Shown one piece after another: positions 21,333 to 29,728 of a DNA stretch of 64,000 bases. The number at the start of each line of letters is the position of its first letter. Position 1 is the first letter of the stretch. The notes beneath the pieces were generated by a model. That model saw nothing but the letters and a program-made list of their open reading frames with translations, did not search any database and was not told where the DNA came from. The position numbers and the translations under genes are program-made. This DNA comes from Massilia sp. PAMC28688. GTDB lineage: Bacteria > Pseudomonadota > Gammaproteobacteria > Burkholderiales > Burkholderiaceae_D. Location of the stretch: the NCBI RefSeq assembly GCF_019443445.1, contig NZ_CP080378.1, forward strand, positions 3,348,001 to 3,412,000, written 5' to 3'.

Positions 21333-22313
21333 TCAGCTTTTCAAGGTGGCCAGCTGCGCCTGGGCATCCGATTTTTGTTTGGGGTTCAGCCCCGGCGTGG
21401 CGGCCAGCGCCTTTTCAAAGGCGGCAACTGCCTTGGCTTTCTCGCCCAGTGCCTGCTGCGACTGGCCCAGCCGGTAGTGAATGTAGCCGCGCGCATGCTT
21501 GGCCAGCAGCGCTTCGAATGCCACCACCGCTTCGCGATGGCGCCCTTGTTCCTGGCGCACGCGCGCCGTCATGAAGGCCGCCTGCTCGCTCTCGGGATAC
21601 AGGCGCGCCGTTGTCTGCACGATGCGTTCGGCGTCCGCCAGTTTTTTCTCGCTCATGAATTTGCCGGCGATCGAGACCAGCAAGCCTTCGTGGCGCTCGG
21701 CCAGCTCCTCGTCGCCGCCCGGACGCGCAGCATTGGCGGTGGCTTCAGCCTTTGCCAGGTTGCCGCCGTGGAGGTCGATCATGCCCTGCATGATGCGCGC
21801 GCCTTCAGGCGACAGCGCCGCGGTCTTTCCCGCCAGGTCCACGGCTTTGCTACTGCCGCCGCCCGCAATCGATGGCGCCATCAGGTAAAACTGGAGCAGC
21901 GAAAAACGGGCGTCGAGGTTGCGCGGGTCCAGTTCGACCGCTTTCTGGAAGGCGCCGCGGATGTCGCCAGCGTAGCCGATGGCCGACAGGATGCCGCCGG
22001 CCATGGCTTTCCAGCCGAGCATCTGGCCCAGCGCCAGATGGCACGGGGAGTGGGATGGATGGCGGCGTACGCACTGCTCCGCATAACCGATCGCTTCCGG
22101 GATGCGGGCCTGGTTGCCGCCGCCGGCAATGGCGGAACTGCGCGCTACCAGCGCGTCGGCGTTGGCCGGTTCCCTGGCCAGCCTGGCTGCGGCCGCGCGT
22201 TCGACGTCGGCATATTTGCGCGCTTTCATGAGCGCGCTGTATTCATTGGTGCCGGCGCTGGCGCTGGCGGTGGATAACAACAGGACGGTGGCGGCGAGCA
22301 GGGAAGGGTTCAT
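21333..22313 (-). CDS. Exported tetratricopeptide-repeat protein
   Basis: A 326-residue protein with an N-terminal signal peptide (MNPSLLAATVLLLSTASASA, cleavage before GTN likely) and repeated helical pairs of TPR type. Clear repeats include AFQKAVELDPRNLDARFSLL, ADAERIVQTTARLYPESEQAA and AVAAFEKALAATPGLNPKQK. TPR arrays mediate protein contacts; no catalytic domain is seen. Periplasmic location is inferred. It is preceded by the PEP-CTERM gene region on the same strand but has its own 54-base gap. Specific role unknown. Confidence 0.85.
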   Translation of the reverse strand: MNPSLLAATVLLLSTASASAGTNEYSALMKARKYADVERAAAARLAREPANADALVARSSAIAGGGNQARIPEAIGYAEQCVRRHPSHSPCHLALGQMLGWKAMAGGILSAIGYAGDIRGAFQKAVELDPRNLDARFSLLQFYLMAPSIAGGGSSKAVDLAGKTAALSPEGARIMQGMIDLHGGNLAKAEATANAARPGGDEELAERHEGLLVSIAGKFMSEKKLADAERIVQTTARLYPESEQAAFMTARVRQEQGRHREAVVAFEALLAKHARGYIHYRLGQSQQALGEKAKAVAAFEKALAATPGLNPKQKSDAQAQLATLKS

Positions 22314-22367
22314 GGGCCTTGAAAGTAGCGAGGACGATGCGCGGCCAGGGTGGCCGCGCTGCGGCCT

Positions 22368-22979
22368 TCAGGATACTGTACTAACGCGCTTGCGCGCCAG
22401 TAGCAGCAAGCCCACGCCCATCAGTGCCAGGCTGCCGGGTTCCGGCACTTGCACGGGAGGCGGCAGGCCGCCCGCGCCGGCGCGGGTGACATTGTCGAGG
22501 ATAAGGAACTGGGCCGGTGTGGAAAACGACACCGAGGTAAAGGCGGTGTCCGATACCCAGCCTCGGAAACGCAGATTTCTGCGCGCTTCGGTGCGCACGA
22601 CTGTGTCGATGCCGTCGATGGTGACAGTGACCGCAGCGCCGGGATTGAGGGTGCCGAAATCGGCCGCAAAGGCGTGGGTGGGCGCGAAGGACAGGGTCGC
22701 GACATTGCCCAGTAATAGCACGGCGCCGCTGTTCCACTGGTAGAGATCGGGCGCATATCCGGGGTCGACCATAAAGGCCAGCTCAGGATAGCGGATGCCG
22801 TTGAAGGTCGCTTCGCTCAGCGACAGGAAGCTATTTTCGGGAGCAATATAAGGCTCGACGATTTGCGACGTGGTGGCATCGTTAAATGCTGTTTTGCTGT
22901 CATAGACAACCAGGGCGGCATTGGCGCTGCACATGAACAGGGCGCCAATAGCTGCGCATAGGAAATTTCTTGTTTTCAT
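22368..22979 (-). CDS. PEP-CTERM sorting-signal exported protein
   Basis: A 203-residue exported protein: signal peptide (MKTRNFLCAAIGALFMCSANA), a beta-rich body, and a C-terminal PEP-CTERM signal VPEPGSLALMGVGLLLLARKR, consisting of the PEP motif, a hydrophobic helix and a basic tail. Such tails are processed by exosortase in the inner membrane and occur in exopolysaccharide-producing gram-negatives. No exosortase gene lies in the window, so it must be encoded elsewhere. The body is not recognised; repeated beta strands suggest a surface or matrix protein. Confidence 0.9.
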   Translation of the reverse strand: MKTRNFLCAAIGALFMCSANAALVVYDSKTAFNDATTSQIVEPYIAPENSFLSLSEATFNGIRYPELAFMVDPGYAPDLYQWNSGAVLLLGNVATLSFAPTHAFAADFGTLNPGAAVTVTIDGIDTVVRTEARRNLRFRGWVSDTAFTSVSFSTPAQFLILDNVTRAGAGGLPPPVQVPEPGSLALMGVGLLLLARKRVSTVS

Positions 22980-23098
22980 GGAATGGCCTGCGTAAAGTGA
23001 GTACCGAGACTAAGCAATCTCCGTACCAGTCGACGCGATGGCCCTGTTTAAGCCGATTTGCCTTGTTGAGGCGCAATCGATGATAAAGAAATGTAAAG

Positions 23099-23341
23099 CT
23101 ATTCGACAGTCACTCGGCATAACTCATGCACTCCGATAATGTTGTTGAGTCTCAATTCAAACAGATCCAGCAAGTGGGGATCTCCCACTCGCACCCGCAA
23201 ATGCACAGCGTTGTTGCGCTCCTTGTTATGCACGCGCAGTGCGCCAAGGTGCAGGCCGCCCCGTCTGGCCGTGGCCAGCACGGCCTCCAGGATATCGAGT
23301 GTACAGTCCGGTTCTAGCAAAAAAGTCAGGTCAGCATTCAT
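23099..23341 (-). CDS. Small ACT-domain protein (IlvM-like)
   Basis: An 80-residue protein that is essentially one ACT domain: beta strand MNADLTFLLEP, helix LDILEAVLATARRGGLHLGAL, strands and a final helix with LFELRLNNIIGVHELCRV. It resembles IlvM, the small regulatory subunit of acetolactate synthase II, but no large subunit gene is nearby. Divergent from the Lrp-family gene (126-base gap). The ACT fold and the divergent Lrp regulator both point to amino-acid-responsive regulation; this is inference. A short orphan, so moderate certainty. Confidence 0.72.
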   Translation of the reverse strand: MNADLTFLLEPDCTLDILEAVLATARRGGLHLGALRVHNKERNNAVHLRVRVGDPHLLDLFELRLNNIIGVHELCRVTVE

Positions 23342-23466
23342 GAGGAAAGGATACGGCGGCCGCGCCGGAATAGGCTTTCAAAACCTGTGTCGATGCCCAG
23401 AAAATAGAGAAGGAGGTTCTGCCGTTGCGGTAAACTGAAGAAGGATCTTCTTTTTAGGGAAAAGGA

Positions 23467-23937
23467 ATGGAAAAAACTGTCGATCTGGACGAAATAGATA
23501 GAAAGATATTGCGAGAGCTGCGGCGCGACGGGCGCCTGTCCAATGCCGGCCTGGCCGAAAAAGTGGGCTTGTCGGCCTCCCCATGCTGGAACCGCGTGCG
23601 GCGGTTGGAAGAGCAAGGCGTGATTGAGGGTTACACGGTGCTGCTCAATCAGCAGGCGCTCGGGGTGCCGGACACGGTCATGATCGAGGTGACGCTGGAC
23701 CGCCACGACGACGACACCTTCGCGCGCTTTGGCCAGGCGCTGGCGGACATGCCCGAGGTGCTGGAAGCGTATCTGCTCACCGGCGAATACGATTACCTGA
23801 TCAAGGTGGCCGTGGCCGGCACGGCCGGCTATGAAGAATTCTTGCGCCGCAAGCTGTACAAGCTGCCCGGCTTGCGCCACAGCCGCTCAACGTTCGTGCT
23901 GCGCAGGCTCAAACAGGCCCATTCGCCGGAACCGTAA
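23467..23937 (+). CDS. Lrp/AsnC-family transcriptional regulator
   Basis: A 156-residue regulator with an N-terminal winged helix (LDEIDRKILRELRRDGRLSNAGLAEKVGLSASPCWNRVRRLEEQGVIEGY) and a C-terminal RAM effector domain with the gating pattern LLTGEYDYLIKVAV. The region AKGGAATGG-like ribosome site is AAAAGGA just before ATG. Divergent from the ACT-domain gene, its probable target. Its last 29 bases overlap the convergent diguanylate cyclase gene. Amino-acid ligand not predictable. Confidence 0.93.
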   Translation: MEKTVDLDEIDRKILRELRRDGRLSNAGLAEKVGLSASPCWNRVRRLEEQGVIEGYTVLLNQQALGVPDTVMIEVTLDRHDDDTFARFGQALADMPEVLEAYLLTGEYDYLIKVAVAGTAGYEEFLRRKLYKLPGLRHSRSTFVLRRLKQAHSPEP

Positions 23938-24943
23938 CGCCCCGCGCGCCCGGCACGCCGGGCATGCCTGGTGCCGGGCCCACGGCGTGCAAGACTACAC
24001 AGTTGCGCCCGGCATGCTTGGCAGCGTACAGGGCCCGGTCGGCAGCGCCGAGCAGGGCGGCGGTATCGGCCCCGTCCTCGCCACTGGCCCGGGTGGCCAC
24101 GCCCACGCTGATGGTCACGTGGTCGGCATGGCCAGCCATGTCGTGCGCGATATTGAGGCTGACAATCTTGCGCCGCATGGCTTCGGCCATGGCCACGCTC
24201 TGCTCGGCATCCATTTCTGGCAGGATCACGGCAAACTCTTCGCCGCCGTAGCGGGCGATCAGGTCGAGCGGGCGCTGCAGCATGGCCGCCAGCGCCGTGG
24301 CCACGCGCACCAGGCAGGCGTCGCCCTGCTGGTGGCCATAATGGTCGTTATAGGCCTTGAAACTGTCGATGTCGAGCATGAGCAGCGACAGCGGCGTGCC
24401 GGCCCGCTTGGCGCGGCGAATTTCCTTGTCCATGGCGACGTCGAAATGGCGCCGGTTGGCAATGCCGGTCAAGCCGTCGGAAAACGTTTGCGAGCGCAGT
24501 TCCAGCGCCTGGTCGCGCAGCAACTGTTCGCGGTGAACCGCCACGCTCACATCGGTGATCTGGATCAGGCACAGGCGCCCGGCGCCGGCGCTGCTGAGCG
24601 GGGTGACGGCCACGGCCTGCTGCATGCGTTCGCCACTGGCGGCCGCTGCCGCGCTGCTGTAGAGCTCGAACGGTGCCTTGTGCAGGGTTTGCGACAGCAG
24701 CGAGGGCAGGTTGTCGCGCAAGGCCTGGCGCACGGCCCCTTCGATGCGCTTGCCTTTGAGGGCGGGGAAGGTGGCGAAAAAATCCTGGCCCAGCACGGCG
24801 TCGGCCCGGTGCGTGGCATGCCGGTCCATCCAGCTGTTCCACAGCACCACCCGGCCCTGCTCATCGAGTCCGATGATGCCCAGGTTGACGGCATCGAGCA
24901 CGTCTTCCAGCACGCCCAGGCGTGTGGTGTCGCTGTCCCCCAT
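23909..24943 (-). CDS. PAS-GGDEF diguanylate cyclase
   Basis: A 344-residue soluble cyclase with a PAS domain (about 10-135) and a GGDEF domain. The active-site motif is GGEEF at residues 233-237, and the product-inhibition site RxxD is present at 224-227 with the canonical five-residue spacing. It therefore should make cyclic di-GMP under feedback control. The start overlaps the stop of cheC by one base (TGATG), making it the third gene of cheY-cheC-GGDEF. The C-terminal tail after the domain is Pro/Gly-rich and overlaps the Lrp gene's 3' end. Confidence 0.93.
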   Translation of the reverse strand: MGDSDTTRLGVLEDVLDAVNLGIIGLDEQGRVVLWNSWMDRHATHRADAVLGQDFFATFPALKGKRIEGAVRQALRDNLPSLLSQTLHKAPFELYSSAAAAASGERMQQAVAVTPLSSAGAGRLCLIQITDVSVAVHREQLLRDQALELRSQTFSDGLTGIANRRHFDVAMDKEIRRAKRAGTPLSLLMLDIDSFKAYNDHYGHQQGDACLVRVATALAAMLQRPLDLIARYGGEEFAVILPEMDAEQSVAMAEAMRRKIVSLNIAHDMAGHADHVTISVGVATRASGEDGADTAALLGAADRALYAAKHAGRNCVVLHAVGPAPGMPGVPGARGVTVPANGPV

Positions 24944-25563
24944 CAGCCCGGTCCCGTGATCGTGGCCAGGTAAATGTCGAGCTGCTCCTGCAAGTCTTGT
25001 AGCGCCGTCATGTCGAGGATGAATGCCACGTAGCCGTGGATCTGGTGCGTTTCCAGGATGAAGTCGATATGCAGCATGAGCACGATGGTGTCTGGCTGCT
25101 GCCCGTGCACGCCGATGATTTCTTCGCTCGTGCCCACGTGGTACTGGGGGAGCGAGCCGGACAGTTCCTGGGACAGGATGTTGGCCAGCGTGCCCACGCA
25201 GGAATTGAGAATGATGTTGCCGATCTCGCTCATGGCCTCCTGTTCCATTTCGGTCAGCTCCTTGAGGGGAACTGATTCGCCCACCATGAGTCGAACGATA
25301 TCGAGGCTCTTATCCTCGGGGAACATGAGCATGGCTTCGGTGGAAAAGGCACCCTGGTAGCGCTGGCTCACGCCGCACACGCGGGCGCGCTCGCGGTGCC
25401 CCAGCATGGCCGCCGCATCTGCCCGGCTCAGGAAGGAAATGGACGGCACCGACATCGTGACCGGCTCGTTGACGATTTCGCTCATCGCGCTGGCAGCGTG
25501 GCCGACGCCGATATTGAAAATCTCAACCAGGGCGTCGTGCTGGAGTTCGGTGAGCTTGAACAT
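24943..25563 (-). CDS. cheC: CheC-family phosphatase
   Basis: A 206-residue CheC/CheX/FliY-type protein that dephosphorylates CheY-P in known systems. Both phosphatase signatures (acidic residue, then Asn three later, then Pro about 22 on) are visible: ALVEIFNIGVGHAASAMSEIVNEP near residue 10 and MSEIGNIILNSCVGTLANIL near residue 110. It begins 2 bases after the stop of the adjacent receiver gene and overlaps the following cyclase. No receptor or CheA in the window. Inference: tunes the neighbouring single-domain receiver, with the cyclase as output. Confidence 0.9.
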   Translation of the reverse strand: MFKLTELQHDALVEIFNIGVGHAASAMSEIVNEPVTMSVPSISFLSRADAAAMLGHRERARVCGVSQRYQGAFSTEAMLMFPEDKSLDIVRLMVGESVPLKELTEMEQEAMSEIGNIILNSCVGTLANILSQELSGSLPQYHVGTSEEIIGVHGQQPDTIVLMLHIDFILETHQIHGYVAFILDMTALQDLQEQLDIYLATITGPG

Positions 25564-25565
25564 GG

Positions 25566-25937
25566 CTAGTCCGGGGCAAGGGCGCCAATGAGGGCGTGAA
25601 TGCGGCTTTCAGTGATCGGCTTTTCCATGAAGGCGATGCCCAGGTCGGCGGCGCGGTTGCGCGTGGCGTTCTGCACGTTGGCTGTGACAAGGGAAATATG
25701 CGCCTGCGGGCACAGGCTGCGCAATTGCTCGGCTGCGGCCATGCCGCCCATGCCGGGCATGTTCACGTCCACCATGATCAGTGTGGGCGCCATGCCCGCC
25801 ACCTTTTCCAGCGCTTCTTCGCCGCTTGCCGCTTCCTCCACCGTCCAGCCCGGACGGGCGCTGAGGATGAACTGGCGCGCCATCATGCGCGACACCCGGC
25901 TGTCGTCCACGACCAGAACTGTCTTGTTGTCGCTCAT
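25566..25937 (-). CDS. Single-domain response regulator (CheY-like)
   Basis: A 123-residue receiver domain: acidic pair D11/D12 (VLVVDDSRVSRMM), phosphorylation site D57 (IMVDVNMPGMGG), and the switch lysine in FMEKPIT near residue 108. No output domain. The ATG at 25937 has GGGGA upstream; a longer in-frame extension has no support. It heads the operon with cheC and the diguanylate cyclase, so it probably relays a phosphoryl signal into cyclic-di-GMP control. The cognate kinase is not in the window. Confidence 0.92.
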   Translation of the reverse strand: MSDNKTVLVVDDSRVSRMMARQFILSARPGWTVEEAASGEEALEKVAGMAPTLIMVDVNMPGMGGMAAAEQLRSLCPQAHISLVTANVQNATRNRAADLGIAFMEKPITESRIHALIGALAPD

Positions 25938-26142
25938 TGTGCAATCCCCGCATATTCTTTGTGCATGACACATTTTCGCATAAATTTCCCCGCGTGAATG
26001 GCTAAAACCCCATCGCTTGCCCGGCCCCGTGTGACGTTCATGCATCTAAGAAAGCGAAATTGCCGCCGGAATGTGATCGGGCGGTGTCCAATCCGCTAAA
26101 ATGGCGCATTCTGCATTTTTTTTGGCATACGGCCAGCTGATC

Positions 26143-26823
26143 ATGACTCAAGACGAACTCAAGCAAGCGGTAGCGAAAGCTGCCATTCAGTATGTGATCG
26201 ATGGCGAAATCATCGGCGTGGGCACCGGCTCTACGGCCAATTTCTTCATAGACGAGCTTGCGAAGATCAAGGACCGGATCAAGGGGACGGTGGCCTCGTC
26301 CGAAGCAACGGCGGCCCGCCTGCGCGGCCACGGCATGACCGTGTATGACCTCAATGAGGTGAGCGAGATCGCGGTCTACATCGATGGCGCGGACGAAATC
26401 ACCCCTGCCGGTGCCATGATCAAGGGCGGCGGCGCCGCGCTCACGCGCGAGAAAATCGTGGCCTCGGTATCGCGCCAGTTTATCTGCATTGCCGACGGCT
26501 CCAAGCTGGTCGATGTGATGGGCAGGTTCCCGCTGCCGGTGGAAGTGCTGCCGATGGCGCGCAACGCCGTCATGCGCCAGTTGACGGCGCTGGGCGGCCA
26601 GCCGCGCCTGCGTCTGAAGGCGGGCAGCGACCAGGCTTTTATTACCGATAACGGCGGCGAGATCCTGGATGTGGCCGGTCTGCACATTACCGATCCGGCC
26701 GCGCTGGAAACCGGGATCAACCAGATCGTTGGCGTCATCGCCAACGGCTTGTTCGCGCGCCGCGGCGCCGATGTGTGCCTGCTTGGCACGAGCGAAGGCG
26801 TCAGGACGCTGACCTTCGCCTGA
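26143..26823 (+). CDS. rpiA: Ribose-5-phosphate isomerase A
   Basis: Interconverts ribose 5-phosphate and ribulose 5-phosphate. The 226-residue protein has the RpiA motifs [19 protein letters not shown] ([13 protein letters not shown]), DGADEI and [13 protein letters not shown], which include the catalytic Asp, Glu and Lys. The internal ATG giving [10 protein letters not shown] is chosen because it matches family length. The ribosome-binding site is weak (GGCCAGC). Stand-alone gene, not adjacent to the HexR cluster, and without a HexR-like site that I can see. Confidence 0.95.
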   Translation: MTQDELKQAVAKAAIQYVIDGEIIGVGTGSTANFFIDELAKIKDRIKGTVASSEATAARLRGHGMTVYDLNEVSEIAVYIDGADEITPAGAMIKGGGAALTREKIVASVSRQFICIADGSKLVDVMGRFPLPVEVLPMARNAVMRQLTALGGQPRLRLKAGSDQAFITDNGGEILDVAGLHITDPAALETGINQIVGVIANGLFARRGADVCLLGTSEGVRTLTFA

Positions 26824-26869
26824 CCGTGCTGTAACCTTTACTGTAGCCCTTTATTTTCCGGGAAAAACC

Positions 26870-27205
26870 ATGAAGCGATTGATCGTCCTGATGTGCGCCG
26901 TCTTACTGGGTGGATGCGCCATGCGCTCCGGCCCCATGCCGGTCTGGGATCCTGCTCTCAAGAGCGCGATGGAAGCGACGCAAAAGGATGGCATCGAACG
27001 GGTTCCCTACCGTTCGGGCGTGTCGTCAGTAACGGTGGAGCGCATGGCAGCAGCGGTCGGCTGCAAGGGCGGGCAGGGCGCCGGCCTCATGACCAAGCCG
27101 GGTCCGGTTGAAATCTATCGCATGATTTGCGACAACAAGCAGGTGTACATGGCCCGCTGCGAATTCCGTCAGTGCCGGCCGATGATGGCCAATTCGCGCG
27201 GATAG
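26870..27205 (+). CDS. Small hypothetical lipoprotein
   Basis: A 111-residue protein with a lipoprotein signal, MKRLIVLMCAVLLGGCAMR (lipobox LGGC, Cys at residue 16). The mature part contains four further cysteines (GCKGGQ, ICDNKQ, RCEFRQC) that could form disulphides in the periplasm. I do not recognise a family. It follows rpiA by 46 bases on the same strand and may be co-transcribed. Expected to be membrane-anchored. Confidence 0.75.
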   Translation: MKRLIVLMCAVLLGGCAMRSGPMPVWDPALKSAMEATQKDGIERVPYRSGVSSVTVERMAAAVGCKGGQGAGLMTKPGPVEIYRMICDNKQVYMARCEFRQCRPMMANSRG

Positions 27206-27429
27206 CAAAAACGCCGCTGCCCGCTAAGCGCTCGGGCGTGGTCCGACTGCGACCGTCACCGGGATGGCCGTCTTCATGGCTCCAGAGTGGCAGGGCGTCC
27301 ATGCGTTTCGCACGGTGTTTCATTGGCGCTGAGTGCCCGCTGGCGGCAGCCTGCCTGGCCAGATCGGTCAAGCGTCAAGGGTCAAGGGTGCCAGGGACCT
27401 GTTCAGTCACGCCGGGACCAGCAGGTAAT

Positions 27430-27986
27430 TCATGCTTTATTGATTGCCCGGGCCGGGTTGCCCGCCACGGTCACGCCGTCGGCCACGTCGCGCGTGACGA
27501 CCGCGCCGGCGCCAATGATGGCGTGGTCGCCAATCGTCACGCCCGGTAATATCAGCGCTCCTGCGCCAATCCACACGTTATTGCCAATGACAACCGGGCG
27601 GCCGTACTCGAGGCCCTGCATGCGTAGTGCCGGCTCGCGCGGATGGTCGGCGGTCAGGATCTGCACCCCGGGCCGATCAAGGTCATGTCGCCAATGGTCA
27701 CGGCGACCACGTCCAGGATCACGCAATTGAAATTGATGAAAACCCCGTTGCCCACGCTGATGTTGTAGCCGTAGTCGCAATGGAAAGGCGCTTTGATGAT
27801 GACGTCGTCGCCCACGCGGGCGAAGCGCTCGGTGAGCAGGGCGTACGCCTGGTCGCGCGTGAGGCCGGCGCGCAGGTTGTAGGCGTCCATCCACCCAGCG
27901 GCAGCGGCCTGGTCGGCGCGCAATTCGGGATCCGTGGCCGAGTAAAACTCGCCGCGCAGCATTTTTTGCTTTTCAGTCGAGGTCAT
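27430..27986 (-). pseudogene. Sugar O-acetyltransferase (maltose/galactoside acetyltransferase type), frameshifted
   Basis: The two reading frames together form a complete left-handed beta-helix acetyltransferase of about 185 residues. The N-terminal part has [17 protein letters not shown] and the hexapeptide repeats of [18 protein letters not shown]. In the other frame the protein continues at LTADHPREP and ends with [33 protein letters not shown]. The break is near 27668-27672, where one base seems missing in a C/G run (GGCCCGGGGTGCAG on the coding strand). Either a recent inactivating mutation or a sequence error. The first in-frame ATG (27986) has no strong ribosome site. Next to the yggX gene. 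Confidence 0.82.
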
Positions 27987-28033
27987 CGAGGTTGCATTCA
28001 ACAGTCGAGCATTGGCCGCGCGGCGCGGCAGAT

Positions 28034-28306
28034 TTACTCTGCCGGCGGGACGTAACCCATGGCGGCGTCGGCCCCTTCGCCAAAGAAGTGCTTTTCCATT
28101 TGCGTGGCCAGGTACTTGCGGGCGCGCTGGTCGGCCAGGTTCAGGCGGTTTTCATTGACCAGCATGGTCTGGTGCTTGAGCCAGGCAGCCCATGCTTCTT
28201 TCGAGACCGATTCGTAGATCCGCTTGCCCAGTTCGCCCGGGTAAGGGGGGAAATCGAGGCCTTCGGCTTCCTTGTTCAGTTTGATGCATTGAACGGTGCG
28301 CGCCAT
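28034..28306 (-). CDS. yggX: YggX-family oxidative-damage protection / Fe(II)-trafficking protein
   Basis: A 90-residue protein with the family start [29 protein letters not shown], containing the conserved Cys near residue 7, and [21 protein letters not shown]. In E. coli YggX protects iron-sulfur enzymes against oxidants. It lies downstream of argA on the same strand (58-base gap). Very typical in length and sequence. Confidence 0.95.
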   Translation of the reverse strand: MARTVQCIKLNKEAEGLDFPPYPGELGKRIYESVSKEAWAAWLKHQTMLVNENRLNLADQRARKYLATQMEKHFFGEGADAAMGYVPPAE

Positions 28307-28364
28307 GTGTGCTCCTAAAGCTTGGTGTGAAAAGCCATGATTATAAAGCCATGTGCCGCTGTGC

Positions 28365-29675
28365 CTATAAGGACTTGATCAGTACCTGGGACTTGCGCTG
28401 CCAGTTGTACATGTGCTGGCGGTCCTTGGGCAGTGCATCGACCGTGGCGGGCATGAAGCCGCGCTTCTTGAACCAGTGCGAGGTGCGGGTGGTGAGCACG
28501 AACAGCTGCTTGATGCCGAGCGCGCGCGCGCGGTTTTCCACGTGCTTGAGAATACGCTCGCCGTCGCCCTGGGCCTGTACTTCCGGGTTCACCGTCAGGC
28601 ACGCCATTTCGGCCATCTTTTCGGCCGGGAATGGGTACAGCGCGGCGCAGCCGAAGATCACGCCATCGTGCTCGATGACGGAGAAGTTATCGATTTCGCG
28701 CTCGATCAGTTCCCGTCCGCGTTTGACCAGCGTGCCGTCGGCTTCGAGCGGTTCGATCAGTTTGATGATGCCGCCCACGTCTTCAATGGTCGCCATGCGC
28801 AGCGACTCCAGGTTCTCGTGCGAGATCATGGTGCCCACGCCGTCGTGGGTGAACAGTTCGAGCAGGGCCGAGCCGTCCATTTCAAACGGCAGGATGTGGG
28901 CACGCGGCACACCGCTGTTGCAGGCCTTGATGGCGTGCTGCAGGTAGAACGCGGCGTCGGACGGCAAAAAGCCCGCCTGCAGCACGGCTTCCGCCTGGTG
29001 CGACGACAGCTCGCGGATTTCCACCTCGGCCTCGTCGCGCATCATCGGCGTTTCGGTAATGAAGACGATTTTGTCGGCGTGCAGGGCAATGGCGGCCGAC
29101 ACGGCCACGTCTTCCATGGTCAGGTTGAAGATCTCGCCGGTCGGCGAAAAGCCCAATGGCGAGAGCAGCACCACGCTGTCGGTGGCCAGGATGGCGTGGA
29201 TGGTCTCGGCGGCGACCTTGCGCGTCATGCCGGTCAGTTCGAGGTCGACCCCGTCGATCACGCCAAGCGGGCGCGCGGTGACGAAATTACCTGAGATGAT
29301 GCGGATGGCAGCATGGGCCATGGGCGTGTTGGGCAAACCCTGGCTGAACGCCGCTTCAATGTCCAGACGCAGTTCGCCGGCGGCTTCCTTGGCGCATTCG
29401 AGCGCCGCGGTGTCGGTAATGCGGATGCCGTTATGGAAGCGGCCTTCGACATTACGCAGCGCCAGCTGCTCGGCTACCTGGGGACGCGAGCCGTGCACCA
29501 CCACCACGCGGATGCCCAGGGCCACGAGCAGTGACAGGTCCTGCGCCAGGACGGGCAGGGCGCCGGCCGTGACGAGTTCTCCCGGGAAGGCGATGACGAA
29601 GGTCTTGCCGCGAAAGGCGTGGATATACGGCGCGACGGAGCGCAGCCACTGGACGAATTGGTTAAAGGTTTCCAT
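28365..29675 (-). CDS. argA: N-acetylglutamate synthase (ArgA type)
   Basis: Catalyses the first step of arginine biosynthesis, acetyl transfer from acetyl-CoA to glutamate. The 436-residue protein joins an N-terminal amino-acid-kinase-like domain ([13 protein letters not shown], then the Gly-rich [12 protein letters not shown]) that gives arginine feedback, to a C-terminal GNAT domain (about 290-436, [30 protein letters not shown]). The ATG at 29675 is preferred; another in-frame ATG 9 bases upstream also fits. Divergent from hrpA with a 53-base spacer, too short for much regulation. Confidence 0.95.
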   Translation of the reverse strand: METFNQFVQWLRSVAPYIHAFRGKTFVIAFPGELVTAGALPVLAQDLSLLVALGIRVVVVHGSRPQVAEQLALRNVEGRFHNGIRITDTAALECAKEAAGELRLDIEAAFSQGLPNTPMAHAAIRIISGNFVTARPLGVIDGVDLELTGMTRKVAAETIHAILATDSVVLLSPLGFSPTGEIFNLTMEDVAVSAAIALHADKIVFITETPMMRDEAEVEIRELSSHQAEAVLQAGFLPSDAAFYLQHAIKACNSGVPRAHILPFEMDGSALLELFTHDGVGTMISHENLESLRMATIEDVGGIIKLIEPLEADGTLVKRGRELIEREIDNFSVIEHDGVIFGCAALYPFPAEKMAEMACLTVNPEVQAQGDGERILKHVENRARALGIKQLFVLTTRTSHWFKKRGFMPATVDALPKDRQHMYNWQRKSQVLIKSL

Positions 29676-29728
29676 TTGGCGCATTATAATTCGCTGCGCG
29701 TCTTGCGCACCTAAATACGTAAAAAACA

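Noticed and set aside
23436..23457. Small stem GAAGA/TCTTC followed by five T before the Lrp gene
   Set aside because: The stem is only five base pairs with weak pairing and lies within a promoter region; a terminator or attenuator is not convincing.
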